Notes: a model not told the origin generated them from the sequence alone. DNA of 5,950 nt from Competibacteraceae bacterium UBA2792 (GCA_002352125.1 DEHU01000293.1:5026-10975); one strand, 5' to 3'; positions 1 to 5,950 are shown, numbered from the stretch's first letter. Numbers and translations: made by a program.

Positions 1-359
1 TCCACGCCGACGCTGGTGATCATGTTGGCGACCACCTTGGCGGAGATCGGCACCCGCGCCGAACGAGGCCGACGATCCTGCCGGGAATAGCCAAAATAAG
101 GGATAACCGCCGTGACTCGCACCGCCGAAGAACGCCGCAGTGCATCGGCGACCACCAACAATTCCATGATGTTGTCGTTGGTGGGAAAGCAGGTTGGCTG
201 TACGATGAAGACATCCTTGCCGCGCACGTTCTCCATCAGTTCGACCATCACTTCGCCGTCGCTGAAGCGACCGACTACCGCTTGACCAAGCGGTAACTGG
301 AGATGATTGACGATATCGCGAGCTAATTGCGGATGAGCGTTGCCCGCGAACACCATCAT
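1..359 (-). CDS. prs: Ribose-phosphate pyrophosphokinase (PRPP synthase), N-terminal part
   Basis: Makes 5-phosphoribosyl-1-pyrophosphate from ribose-5-phosphate and ATP in the cytosol, feeding purine, pyrimidine, NAD, histidine and tryptophan synthesis. The 119 codons present begin [15 protein letters not shown] and contain RFSDGE (residues 31-36, ATP-binding hairpin region), [15 protein letters not shown] (43-57), PTNDN (59-63) and [18 protein letters not shown] (87-104), whose RQD carries the conserved Arg-Gln of the ATP site. The family is about 315 residues long, so roughly the last two thirds lie beyond the left edge. Two adjacent ATGs (359 and 356) are possible starts, with GAAGG at 368-364 upstream. 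An in-frame GTG at 374 is a less likely third choice. Phe58 sits where E. coli Prs has Ala (PTCFPTNDN), a small variation. The gene follows tRNA-Gln with no visible promoter or terminator between them, so co-transcription with the upstream genes is inferred. Confidence 0.97.
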   Translation of the reverse strand, partial: MMVFAGNAHPQLARDIVNHLQLPLGQAVVGRFSDGEVMVELMENVRGKDVFIVQPTCFPTNDNIMELLVVADALRRSSAVRVTAVIPYFGYSRQDRRPRSARVPISAKVVANMITSVGV

Positions 360-363
360 TCGA

Positions 364-368
364 CCTTC
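364..368 (-). promoter_or_regulatory. Shine-Dalgarno of prs
   Basis: Read on the minus strand this is GAAGG, 4 nt before the ATG at 359 and 7 nt before the ATG at 356. The spacing slightly favours the second ATG. The resulting proteins differ by one methionine only. Confidence 0.55.
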
Positions 369-410
369 GTACACAACACGTTTCCCCGCTGTCGGTTTAC
401 TTTGGGAAGG

Positions 411-485
411 TGGCTGGGCTGCCAGGATTCGAACCTGGGAATGCCGGGATCAAAACCCGGTGCCTTACCGCTTGGCTACAGCCCA
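411..485 (-). tRNA. tRNA-Gln (anticodon UUG)
   Basis: A complete 75-nt cloverleaf with an encoded 3' CCA. The acceptor stem TGGGCTG pairs fully with CAGCCCA. The D arm is GCC/GGC around AAGCGGTAA, the anticodon stem is CCGGG/CCCGG with loop TTTTGAT (anticodon TTG at 453-451), and the T arm is CCAGG/CCTGG with loop TTCGAAT. The weak first pair U1-A72, the discriminator G73 and U35 are known glutamine identity elements for GlnRS in E. coli. The gene sits between ispE and prs, as in Pseudomonas. Its first 10 nt overlap the ispE 3' end, so the ispE stop codon TAG is tRNA nucleotides 8-10. No promoter is visible directly upstream, because ispE coding sequence occupies that space. The tRNA is therefore probably cut out of the polycistronic transcript by RNase P and 3' processing. 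Confidence 0.98.
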
Positions 486-1363
486 AAAATCGGGGGCGCT
501 TCTGAGAGTGCGGCGCGTTCCCGCAGCAGGCGTTCGAGCAACGGCGAACGATTGCGACCGCGTGCGGCGAATCCGGTCCAGCCCAGCGGTAACTGGCTCA
601 GTATCTGTCCGGCGCTCGCTTCATCCGGAAAGGGGGCGAACACGCACGCACCCGTGCCGGTCAAACGCGCCTGTCCGTGTCGCGCTAGCCAGGCCGCCGC
701 CGCCGCGACTTCCGGGAAGCGGCCGTAAACGATCACTTCGCAATCGTTGCCGCCAGCACCCATCATGAAGTCGGTTATTGTGATCGGGGGTGAGTTTCTT
801 GTCAATTCCAGGTCGGAGAAGATCGCCCCGGTAGCGACGTGGCAGCTCGGCGTCAACACCACGAACCAGGGTTCGTCGAGGTCGACCGGCGTCAACCGCT
901 CGCCGACTCCTTCTGCCCAGGCTGCTCGGCCGTGGACGAAAACGGGCACGTCGGCGCCCAGCTTCAAACCCAGTTCGGCCAGTTCGGTCAGGGTGAGGCC
1001 AGTCCGCCAGTAATGGTTCAGGGCCACCAGCGCGGTGGCGGCGTCAGAGCTACCGCCGCCGAGACCACCGCCGAGCGGCAGGTGCTTGGCGATACGGATG
1101 GCCGCCCCCAAGCGGCTACCGGTGGCCCGTTGCAACAGGCGGGCGGCGCGCACCGTCAGATCGGCCTCCGCCGGTATGCCGGCGACATCGCCGATTCGCT
1201 CGATAACGCCGTCGTCGCGCGGCGCGAACCACAGCCAGTCGCAGCGATCCACGAACTGGAACACGGTCTGTAGCAGATGATAGCCGTCCGGTCGCCGGCC
1301 AACGATGCGCAACATCAAATTGAGCTTAGCCGGCGCCGGCCAAGCGGCGGAATCGGAGATCAT
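476..1363 (-). CDS. ispE: 4-diphosphocytidyl-2-C-methyl-D-erythritol kinase
   Basis: ATP-dependent kinase that phosphorylates the 2-hydroxyl of CDP-methylerythritol in the MEP (non-mevalonate) pathway to isoprenoids; cytosolic GHMP-family enzyme. Its 295 residues compare with 283 in E. coli. Visible are PAPAKLNL (9-16, with the catalytic-region Lys13), RPDGYHLLQTVFQF (24-37), the glycine-rich ATP loop PLGGGLGGGSSDAA (96-109), LGADVPVF (135-142, with the predicted catalytic Asp138), AEGVGE (150-155), NDCE (206-209) and RLTGTGACVFAPF (233-245). The ATG at 1363 overlaps the lolB stop as ATGA, indicating translational coupling. An in-frame GTG three codons upstream (1372) is less likely. The C-terminus after the conserved NRSPLL is about 15 residues longer than in E. 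coli and runs into the tRNA-Gln gene, so its last two residues (GL) and its TAG stop are encoded by tRNA sequence. Confidence 0.97.
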   Translation of the reverse strand: MISDSAAWPAPAKLNLMLRIVGRRPDGYHLLQTVFQFVDRCDWLWFAPRDDGVIERIGDVAGIPAEADLTVRAARLLQRATGSRLGAAIRIAKHLPLGGGLGGGSSDAATALVALNHYWRTGLTLTELAELGLKLGADVPVFVHGRAAWAEGVGERLTPVDLDEPWFVVLTPSCHVATGAIFSDLELTRNSPPITITDFMMGAGGNDCEVIVYGRFPEVAAAAAWLARHGQARLTGTGACVFAPFPDEASAGQILSQLPLGWTGFAARGRNRSPLLERLLRERAALSEAPPIFGL

Positions 1364-2025
1364 AGTTTCCACTGCTCGATCACCAGCTTGACGCTCAGAT
1401 CCTGGCGGCGGGCGACGAGGCGGGCGGGCAGCTCGTGGGGAGTGGCCGACGTATAGGCAGGGTAATCGATGCGCCAGCCGTTTTGCTCTAACCGAATCAG
1501 GCGACCGCCGGTGTCGGTTTGCAGCACGGTCGCAGGACCGGGCTCCGGCAGACCGCGTATCCAGTAGCGCAAGCCGTTGACGGGCAAGCGCACACCGAGC
1601 GTTTGTTCCAGCAACGCATCGGGATCCGGCGCAATCCAGCGTTGGCCATCTTGGGTTTGGACGCTCACTTCCCGCTCGTCGCCCTGGACCAGAACCCGGC
1701 CTTGTCCCAGCGGACCGACCAGGTCGATGCGGTACGTCGGATCGCTTTGCGTCCATTGAAAACTGGCATGCCAACCATCTCGGTCGTTGACCACGCCGAT
1801 CCGACCGACGGCTTGCCAGCGATTCAATCGCGCCAGCGCCGGCTGGCGCGCGATCCAGGCGCTTTGGTCGGTCGGCGTCGTTGCGGGTGGAATCGCGCAA
1901 CCTGGCAACAGCGCGGCGCCTAGTGCCAACACGAGGCAAAACGGGCAAAATCCCCCTCCTCGCCTCTTCGCGAAAAAGCGGTTGAACGGAAGGAGAACGC
2001 GAGAAACCGGCCGCCAGCGCATCAT
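1360..2025 (-). CDS. lolB: Outer-membrane lipoprotein receptor LolB
   Basis: Outer-membrane lipoprotein that takes lipoproteins from the periplasmic carrier LolA and inserts them into the inner leaflet of the outer membrane. The predicted 221-residue precursor has a lipobox LLPGC with Cys43 as the lipidated residue. The mature part of about 179 residues is close to the family length (about 186 in E. coli). LolB landmarks are LNRWQAVGRIGV, a WHASFQW strand, YRIDLVGPLGQGRV, LPVNGLRYWIRGLP (E. coli has LNSLRQWILGLP) and a C-terminal VKLVIEQWKL. Ala and Ile after the Cys fit outer-membrane sorting. The ATG at 2025 lies 1 nt after the upstream TAA; an ATG at 2022 and a TTG at 2037 are alternatives, and no clear Shine-Dalgarno precedes any of them, so coupled translation is likely. 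The signal peptide is unusually long, with an Arg/Lys-rich region of about 25 residues and a CPFC motif before the hydrophobic core. Confidence 0.93.
   Translation of the reverse strand: MMRWRPVSRVLLPFNRFFAKRRGGGFCPFCLVLALGAALLPGCAIPPATTPTDQSAWIARQPALARLNRWQAVGRIGVVNDRDGWHASFQWTQSDPTYRIDLVGPLGQGRVLVQGDEREVSVQTQDGQRWIAPDPDALLEQTLGVRLPVNGLRYWIRGLPEPGPATVLQTDTGGRLIRLEQNGWRIDYPAYTSATPHELPARLVARRQDLSVKLVIEQWKL
1829..1850. repeat. GC-rich inverted repeat inside lolB
   Basis: CGCGCCAGC (1829-1837) and GCTGGCGCG (1842-1850) are perfect 9-bp complements around a 4-nt loop. They lie in the lolB codons for the segment WIARQPALARLNRW just after the lipidated Cys. No T-run follows on either strand, so this does not look like a terminator. 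In GC-rich coding DNA it may be coincidence. Confidence 0.35.
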
Positions 2026-2026
2026 C

Positions 2027-3736
2027 TTACCAACCAAACCGTTCTCGAAGCTGGCTCAATTGGCGACTGTCCGGCTGCTTGACCGACGCCTCCCGCCAGA
2101 TGCGCTTGGCTTCCTCGCGCTGGCCACTGACCCACAACACCTCGCTGAGATGGGAAGCGATCTCGGCATCGGTGTTCAGTTGATAAGCCCGGCGTAGATA
2201 TTCCAATGCCTTGGCGTAGTCGCCCAGCCGATATTGCACCCAGCCCATGCTGTCGAGCACGGCAGCATCGTCGGGTAGCACCACCAGAGCTTGCTCGATG
2301 TAGCCCAGCGCTTCTCGATAACGGTCGGTGCGATCGGCCAACGTATAACCCAGCGCGTTCAACGCCTGCCCGTTTTTGGGATCGATGACGAGGATGGCGC
2401 GCAAATCCCGCTCCAACACGTCCAGACGATCGAGTTTTTCCGCCATCAACGCCCGAGCATAGAGCAAATCTTTGTCGTTCGGGTGCAGCACCAATCCCCG
2501 GTCCAAAACGTCGAACGCCTCCCGATAACGCTCGGCCTCGCGCAACGCTTCGGATTCGGCCAGATAAAGGTTGATGCTGCTTTGGGGATTATCGCGACGC
2601 AGCGCGTCGAAATGCTGGCTGGCGGCGGTGACATCCCCCGCTTTAGCCAGCACCACGCCCATTCTCATTTGGGCGCTCAGATAGCGCTCTTCGCCCTTGA
2701 CCCGTCCGTACCATTCTTGGGCCTTGGGATAATCGCCGCGCTGCTCTTCGATTCGCCCCAGCTCGAAATAGGCGTCCGCCAGCCGGGTCTTGCGCTTGAT
2801 CAGATCCAGAAAATAGCTTTCGGCTAGATCGAACTGGCGAGTCTCGGCCGCCAGCAACCCGAGCGCGTACACCGATTCGGTATCCTTGGGGTTCTGGTTG
2901 AGCAAAATAGCGAACTGGCGACGAGCTTTGTCCAATTGGCCGGCATCGATCAACAGCCGGGCGTAATTCATCCGCAGGTTGCGATCATGCGGCAGGGCAA
3001 CGACCGCTTTGGCCAATCCCGCCAAGGCGGTTTCGTTGGCGCCCCGGTCCAGCAACAGGCGAGTGCGCAATTGGTGAGCGGGGGCCAGCTTCGGATCGAG
3101 GGCCAAGGCCAAATCCAGGCTAGCGAGCGCCTGATCGCGATCATTGGCGGAAGCTGCCAGCAGTCCGAGGTAGTATTGGGCGAAGGCCGAGCGCGGATTG
3201 CGGTCGCGGAATTGCCGCATCACTCGCAAAGCGGCCTGCTTATCGTCCACTTGGCTCAGCAACGACGCGACAGTAGCGTACCCTTGCTGCTTGTCTTTGC
3301 CGCTGGCCAGGCGACGAACCGTTTCCAGATACTCGGCCGCTTCGTCCGCTCGGCCATTGCGCAGCAGCGCCAGCACCAAGGCCTGCCGAGCCTGGTCGTT
3401 GGCGGGAGCGAGCATCCGCCAACGCTGCGCCAGCTCCAAAGCCGCCGCATTGTCTTTCATCAGCAGGGCAAGCATCGCCGCCCGTTCGGCCACTTGCGGA
3501 TCCTCGGTAGCCGCTGCCGCCTGCCGGTAGTTGACCAACGCCACATCGAGTTGGTCGCGCTTGCCGGCCAATTCCGCCGACAGTATCCGATACATCAATT
3601 CCGCGCGGGGACTGGGTTGCAACACCGGCCGAACCGGAAATTCCGGTTCGGCCGGCGCCTGCGCGTCCACCACGGTAGCGCAGCCGTTCAACGACAACAG
3701 GCTGCTAAAACCCAACGCCTTCAAAAATTTGTTCAT
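2027..3736 (-). CDS. TPR-repeat outer-membrane lipoprotein, LbcA-like
   Basis: A 569-residue predicted lipoprotein with signal MNKFLKALGFSSLLSLNGC; the lipobox LNGC puts lipidation at Cys19, followed by Ala-Thr, which fits outer-membrane sorting. A Pro-rich linker (about 26-45) leads into a tandem array of tetratricopeptide repeats over most of the rest. The clearest are near 184-216, 285-315, 321-346, 455-488 (NALGYTL...EALGYIEQAL) and 489-522 (DSMGWVQYRLGDYAKALEYL). TPR arrays bind proteins, so this should be a periplasm-facing scaffold. In Pseudomonas the gene in this exact position, PA4667, is LbcA, the lipoprotein partner that activates the C-terminal processing protease CtpA against cell-wall hydrolases. 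Orthology here rests on position, architecture and length, and the partner protease is not in the window. The ATG at 3736 has only a weak ribosome site. The stop TAA is 1 nt before lolB. Codons 27-37 contain a perfect 15-bp inverted repeat. Confidence 0.9.
   Translation of the reverse strand: MNKFLKALGFSSLLSLNGCATVVDAQAPAEPEFPVRPVLQPSPRAELMYRILSAELAGKRDQLDVALVNYRQAAAATEDPQVAERAAMLALLMKDNAAALELAQRWRMLAPANDQARQALVLALLRNGRADEAAEYLETVRRLASGKDKQQGYATVASLLSQVDDKQAALRVMRQFRDRNPRSAFAQYYLGLLAASANDRDQALASLDLALALDPKLAPAHQLRTRLLLDRGANETALAGLAKAVVALPHDRNLRMNYARLLIDAGQLDKARRQFAILLNQNPKDTESVYALGLLAAETRQFDLAESYFLDLIKRKTRLADAYFELGRIEEQRGDYPKAQEWYGRVKGEERYLSAQMRMGVVLAKAGDVTAASQHFDALRRDNPQSSINLYLAESEALREAERYREAFDVLDRGLVLHPNDKDLLYARALMAEKLDRLDVLERDLRAILVIDPKNGQALNALGYTLADRTDRYREALGYIEQALVVLPDDAAVLDSMGWVQYRLGDYAKALEYLRRAYQLNTDAEIASHLSEVLWVSGQREEAKRIWREASVKQPDSRQLSQLRERFGW
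3625..3655. repeat. Perfect 15-bp inverted repeat in the TPR lipoprotein gene
   Basis: Arms at 3625-3639 (CCGGCCGAACCGGAA) and 3641-3655 (TTCCGGTTCGGCCGG) are exactly complementary around a single central base, A3640. The element lies 81 nt inside the coding region, in codons for PAEPEFPVRPV of the Pro-rich linker between the lipidated Cys and the first TPR. In mRNA it would form a stem of about 13 bp with a 5-nt loop. It stays in frame and no U-run follows, so it is not an ordinary terminator. Confidence 0.85.
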
Positions 3737-3854
3737 CGCCAGCGCATATCTATCGTTCGGCTTCAGCGGTTGAAAGGAACCGCCCGAAACGGGGTTGACG
3801 CAAAATCCGGAACATATCGGGGTACGACGGCTCGCGAGTAAAAGGAAAAGCAGC

Positions 3855-3871
3855 CGATCATATTATGATCG
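3855..3871. promoter_or_regulatory. 17-bp perfect palindrome, possible operator or divergent promoter core
   Basis: CGATCATATTATGATCG reads the same on both strands except for its central T3863, giving 8-bp arms. Each strand carries TATGAT, one mismatch from the sigma-70 -10 consensus (3864-3869 on plus, 3862-3857 on minus). No convincing -35 lies 16-18 bp upstream on either strand. It is therefore either an activator- or repressor-controlled site or a dimeric regulator's operator. The symmetry is seen directly; the function is inferred. Confidence 0.4.
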
Positions 3872-3887
3872 AGCAGAAATTAGGACC

Positions 3888-3917
3888 TTGTCATCAGTCG
3901 GTTTTATCCCGCAGAAT
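3888..3917 (+). promoter_or_regulatory. Weak candidate hemA promoter
   Basis: TTGTCA (3888-3893, 5 of 6 to the -35 consensus) is followed after 18 bp by CAGAAT (3912-3917, 4 of 6 to the -10 consensus). Transcription would begin near 3924, leaving a leader of about 28 nt before hemA. This is a consensus match only, and such matches are common by chance in AT-rich spacers. Confidence 0.2.
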
Positions 3918-3951
3918 TTCATTATTTTTCCGACCGATCCAACAACACTTT

Positions 3952-5220
3952 ATGCCCTTGCTGGCCCTTGGCCTCAACCACCAGACTGCACCCGTCGCCG
4001 TTCGCGAACGGGTAGCGTTCGCGCCCGACCGGCTCGGTACCGCCCTGCGAGATTTGCTCGACCAAGGTGGTGCCCACGAAGCAGCAATTTTATCCACCTG
4101 CAATCGCACGGAGCTTTACTGCGGACTGAAGGAAGCCGACGAGCGCCGCGTGGTGGAATGGCTAGGCGATTATCACACGCTACGAACGCTGGATTTGCAA
4201 CCTTATTTATATCGGCACGTCGATCAGCGAGCGGTGCGCCATATCTTGCGCGTCGCCGCCGGGCTGGATTCGCTGGTATTGGGCGAGCCGCAGATTCTCG
4301 GCCAAGTCAAAGCCGCCTATCAGGCGGCCAACAGCGCCGGCACCTTGGGTACCCTGCTAGAGCGATTGTTCCAGCACACCTTCGCAGTCGCCAAACAGGT
4401 ACGCACCGATACCCGCATCGGCGCCAGTCCCGTATCGGTCGCGTTTGCGGCGGTCGGCCTGGCCAAGCAGATTTTCGCCGACCTGCCCAAGCGCACGGCG
4501 TTGCTGATCGGTGCCGGTGATACCATCGAACTGGTTGCCCGCCATTTGCACGAAAACGGTGTCGGCCGGTTGATTATTGCCAACCGTACTTTAGAACACG
4601 CGCACGCGCTGGTGGCCTCCTTCGCCGGTTACGCCATCGCCCTGGACGAAATCCCCGATCACCTGAGCGAAGCCGACATGGTCATCGCTTCTACCGCCAG
4701 CCCCGATCCGATGTTGAAGGTAGCGCAAGTGCGCGAGTGCTTGAAAAAACGTCGCCGCCGGCCGATGTTCATGGTCGATTTGGCCGTACCGCGCGACATC
4801 GAGCCGGCGGTAGCCGACTTGGACGACGTCTACCTGTACACGGTGGACGATCTCAAAGATATCATCCAGGAAAATTTGCGCTCTCGACAGGCCGCTGCCC
4901 AGCAAGCCGAGGAAATCATCGACAACCAAGTCGGGCATTTCATGGCTTGGGTACGCGCCCAAGACGGCGTTGCCAGCATTCACGTCTTGCGCCAGCGGGC
5001 CGAGGCGGTTCGCGACGAAGCAGTGGCTCGCGCTCTGCGGCAAATCGACCAGGGAAAGGATCCCGCCGAAGTGTTGCGCATCCTGGCCAACACGCTCACC
5101 AACAAGCTAATTCACCCGCCCTGCGCCGGTTTGCGCGAGGCTGCGCTCCAAGGAGACGCCGAAATGCTAAACGCGATCAAAAGCCTGTACCGGCTGGATG
5201 GCAGAGGGTCCTGTCGATGA
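3952..5220 (+). CDS. hemA: Glutamyl-tRNA reductase
   Basis: NADPH-dependent reduction of glutamyl-tRNA(Glu) to glutamate-1-semialdehyde, the first committed step of C5-pathway tetrapyrrole (heme, siroheme, cobalamin) synthesis; cytosolic dimer. The 422 residues compare with 418 in E. coli. The order is the N-terminal catalytic domain [15 protein letters not shown]...[11 protein letters not shown] with nucleophile Cys50, then [17 protein letters not shown] (104-120), the NADPH-binding domain with [16 protein letters not shown] (184-199), ASTASP (246-251) and [11 protein letters not shown] (275-285), and a helical dimerisation domain from about 300 (TNKLIHPP at 383-390). Asp190 replaces the Glu of E. 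coli GAGE. ATG 3952 is chosen because [10 protein letters not shown] matches the family start; no clear Shine-Dalgarno precedes it. The frame is open back to an ATG at 3865, but those residues look non-coding. The TGA stop overlaps the prfA ATG as ATGA. Confidence 0.98.
   Translation: MPLLALGLNHQTAPVAVRERVAFAPDRLGTALRDLLDQGGAHEAAILSTCNRTELYCGLKEADERRVVEWLGDYHTLRTLDLQPYLYRHVDQRAVRHILRVAAGLDSLVLGEPQILGQVKAAYQAANSAGTLGTLLERLFQHTFAVAKQVRTDTRIGASPVSVAFAAVGLAKQIFADLPKRTALLIGAGDTIELVARHLHENGVGRLIIANRTLEHAHALVASFAGYAIALDEIPDHLSEADMVIASTASPDPMLKVAQVRECLKKRRRRPMFMVDLAVPRDIEPAVADLDDVYLYTVDDLKDIIQENLRSRQAAAQQAEEIIDNQVGHFMAWVRAQDGVASIHVLRQRAEAVRDEAVARALRQIDQGKDPAEVLRILANTLTNKLIHPPCAGLREAALQGDAEMLNAIKSLYRLDGRGSCR
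5204..5207 (+). promoter_or_regulatory. Shine-Dalgarno of prfA within the hemA 3' end
   Basis: GAGG inside AGAGGG, 9 nt before the ATG at 5217. It supports the start that overlaps the hemA stop and suggests coupled translation. Confidence 0.6.
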
Positions 5221-5950
5221 ATCCGTCGATGCTCGCCAAGCTGGAACAGTTGGCAGCCCGGCACGAAGAGGTTGGCGCGCTGCTGGCCGAACCCGCAATC
5301 ATCGGCGACAACGACCGCTTCCGCACTCTGTCCGTGGAGTATGCCCAACTGGAGCCGGTAGCCGACGGGTTCCGGATTTATCGGCGCGTGCTGGACGATC
5401 TGGTGGCAGCTCGCGACCTGACCGGCGACAGCGATCCCGATCTGCGCGCCTTGGCCCAGAACGAGCTGTTGGACGCCGAAACCCGCCGCGCCGAACAAGA
5501 ACGAGCGCTGCAACTGTTGCTCTTGCCGCGCGATCCGCACGATGCCGGCAACGTGTTCCTGGAAATCCGCGCCGGCACGGGAGGCGACGAGGCGGCGCTG
5601 TTCGCCGGCGACCTGTTGCGCATGTACGTTCGCTACGCCGAACTGCGCGGCTGGAAGCTGGAGCTACTCACCGAAAGCCCCGGCGAGCACGGCGGCTACA
5701 AGGAAGTCATCACCCGCATCATCGGCCAAGGCGCCTATTCGCGGCTGAAGTTCGAATCCGGCGCCCACCGGGTACAGCGCGTCCCGGAAACCGAAGCGCA
5801 AGGCCGCATCCACACTTCGGCCGCGACGGTGGCAGTGTTGCCGGAACTGGCGGAAGTGGAACAGATCGAGATCAATGCCAACGACTTGCGCATTGACACC
5901 TATCGCGCTTCCGGAGCCGGCGGCCAGCACGTCAACAAGACCGACTCGGC
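5217..5950 (+). CDS. prfA: Peptide chain release factor 1 (RF1), N-terminal two thirds
   Basis: Reads UAA and UAG stop codons in the ribosomal A site and triggers peptidyl-tRNA hydrolysis. The 244 codons present start [19 protein letters not shown], matching E. coli MKPSIVAKLEALHERHEEV. Next come a helical domain 1, [28 protein letters not shown] and [22 protein letters not shown] (190-192) is the PxT stop-codon-recognition motif that marks RF1 rather than RF2 (which has SPF). GGQ is at 235-237, whose Gln is N5-methylated in E. coli by PrmC. Family length is about 360, so roughly a third is missing at the right edge. The start ATG at 5217 overlaps the hemA TGA by 4 nt. hemA-prfA-prmC is a classic enterobacterial and pseudomonad operon, so prmC is expected just beyond the window. 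Confidence 0.98.
   Translation, partial: MNPSMLAKLEQLAARHEEVGALLAEPAIIGDNDRFRTLSVEYAQLEPVADGFRIYRRVLDDLVAARDLTGDSDPDLRALAQNELLDAETRRAEQERALQLLLLPRDPHDAGNVFLEIRAGTGGDEAALFAGDLLRMYVRYAELRGWKLELLTESPGEHGGYKEVITRIIGQGAYSRLKFESGAHRVQRVPETEAQGRIHTSAATVAVLPELAEVEQIEINANDLRIDTYRASGAGGQHVNKTDS

Larger units (their letters stand above)
3737..3951. other. Divergent intergenic region between the TPR lipoprotein gene and hemA
   Basis: This 215-bp spacer must hold the promoters of both transcription units. It is more AT-rich than the genes, above all from 3856 to 3951. It contains the 17-bp palindrome at 3855-3871, an 8-bp palindrome CTCGCGAG at 3831-3838, and an isolated TTGACG at 3795-3800 with no well-spaced -10 partner. 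No small gene, RNA gene or terminator could be recognised. The frame from an ATG at 3865 runs open into hemA, but those 29 codons do not resemble the HemA N-terminus. Confidence 0.8.

Noticed and set aside
285..598. AGCGGTAACTGG occurs at 289-300 and 587-598
   Set aside because: Both encode Gln-Leu-Pro-Leu-Gly in prs and ispE on the minus strand; shared peptide and codon preference explain the match.
970..992. Short tandem repeat of about 9 bp (CAGTTCGGC then CAGTTCGGT)
   Set aside because: It encodes the conserved IspE segment TELAEL; repeated Glu-Leu codons are enough to produce it.
1329..1340. 12-bp palindrome GCCGGCGCCGGC
   Set aside because: It encodes part of the conserved PAPAK motif of IspE with GC-rich codons, so protein constraint explains it.
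1364..1948. Long open frame continuous with ispE across lolB, as a possible 490-residue protein
   Set aside because: IspE family homology begins at the ATG at 1363. The upstream part is Arg-rich, shows no recognisable domain and overlaps the convincing LolB frame.
3795..3823. TTGACG as the -35 of a hemA promoter
   Set aside because: No acceptable -10 hexamer lies 16-18 bp downstream, since the sequence there is GC-rich.
2936..3841. Plus-strand open frame of about 300 codons opposite the TPR gene
   Set aside because: It is antisense to a well-supported TPR protein and has a Gln/Arg-rich, low-information composition with no recognisable domain.
4591..5043. Minus-strand open frame of 150 codons opposite hemA
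   Set aside because: It is antisense to conserved HemA motifs and resembles a codon-bias shadow.

Overview
The window carries conserved housekeeping genes of a GC-rich gammaproteobacterium. The order prs / tRNA-Gln / ispE / lolB / TPR lipoprotein, facing divergently oriented hemA-prfA, matches the layout known from Pseudomonas. In Enterobacteria the same block lacks the TPR gene and the tRNA. Protein sequences (Hem[12 protein letters not shown]1 PxT and GGQ, a LolB-family protein, CCA-encoding tRNA-Gln) fit Gammaproteobacteria. An affiliation outside Enterobacteria and Pseudomonas, for example among purple-sulfur or Competibacter-like lineages, is only a guess.

Left arm (minus strand, read from 3736 down to 1): a 569-residue TPR outer-membrane lipoprotein resembling P. 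aeruginosa LbcA (PA4667), lolB (lipoprotein insertion into the outer membrane), ispE (isoprenoid MEP pathway kinase), tRNA-Gln(UUG), and the 5' part of prs (PRPP synthase), which runs off the left edge. The genes are packed tightly: 1 nt between the TPR gene and lolB, a 4-nt ATGA overlap between lolB and ispE, and a 10-nt overlap of the ispE 3' end with the tRNA. About 51 nt separate the tRNA from prs. This looks like one transcription unit with an embedded tRNA.

Right arm (plus strand, 3952 to the right edge): hemA (glutamyl-tRNA reductase, first committed step of tetrapyrrole synthesis), coupled by an ATGA overlap to prfA (peptide chain release factor 1), which runs off the right edge just after its GGQ motif.

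The 215-bp divergent spacer (3737-3951) is more AT-rich than the genes and holds a perfect 17-bp palindrome with a -10-like hexamer on each strand. No stretch over 300 bp lacks a gene. I see no mobile element, CRISPR array, phage gene or new multigene system. The unusual points are small-scale: the ispE stop codon lies inside tRNA-Gln, a perfect 15-bp inverted repeat sits in the coding region of the TPR lipoprotein linker, and the spacer carries the palindrome.
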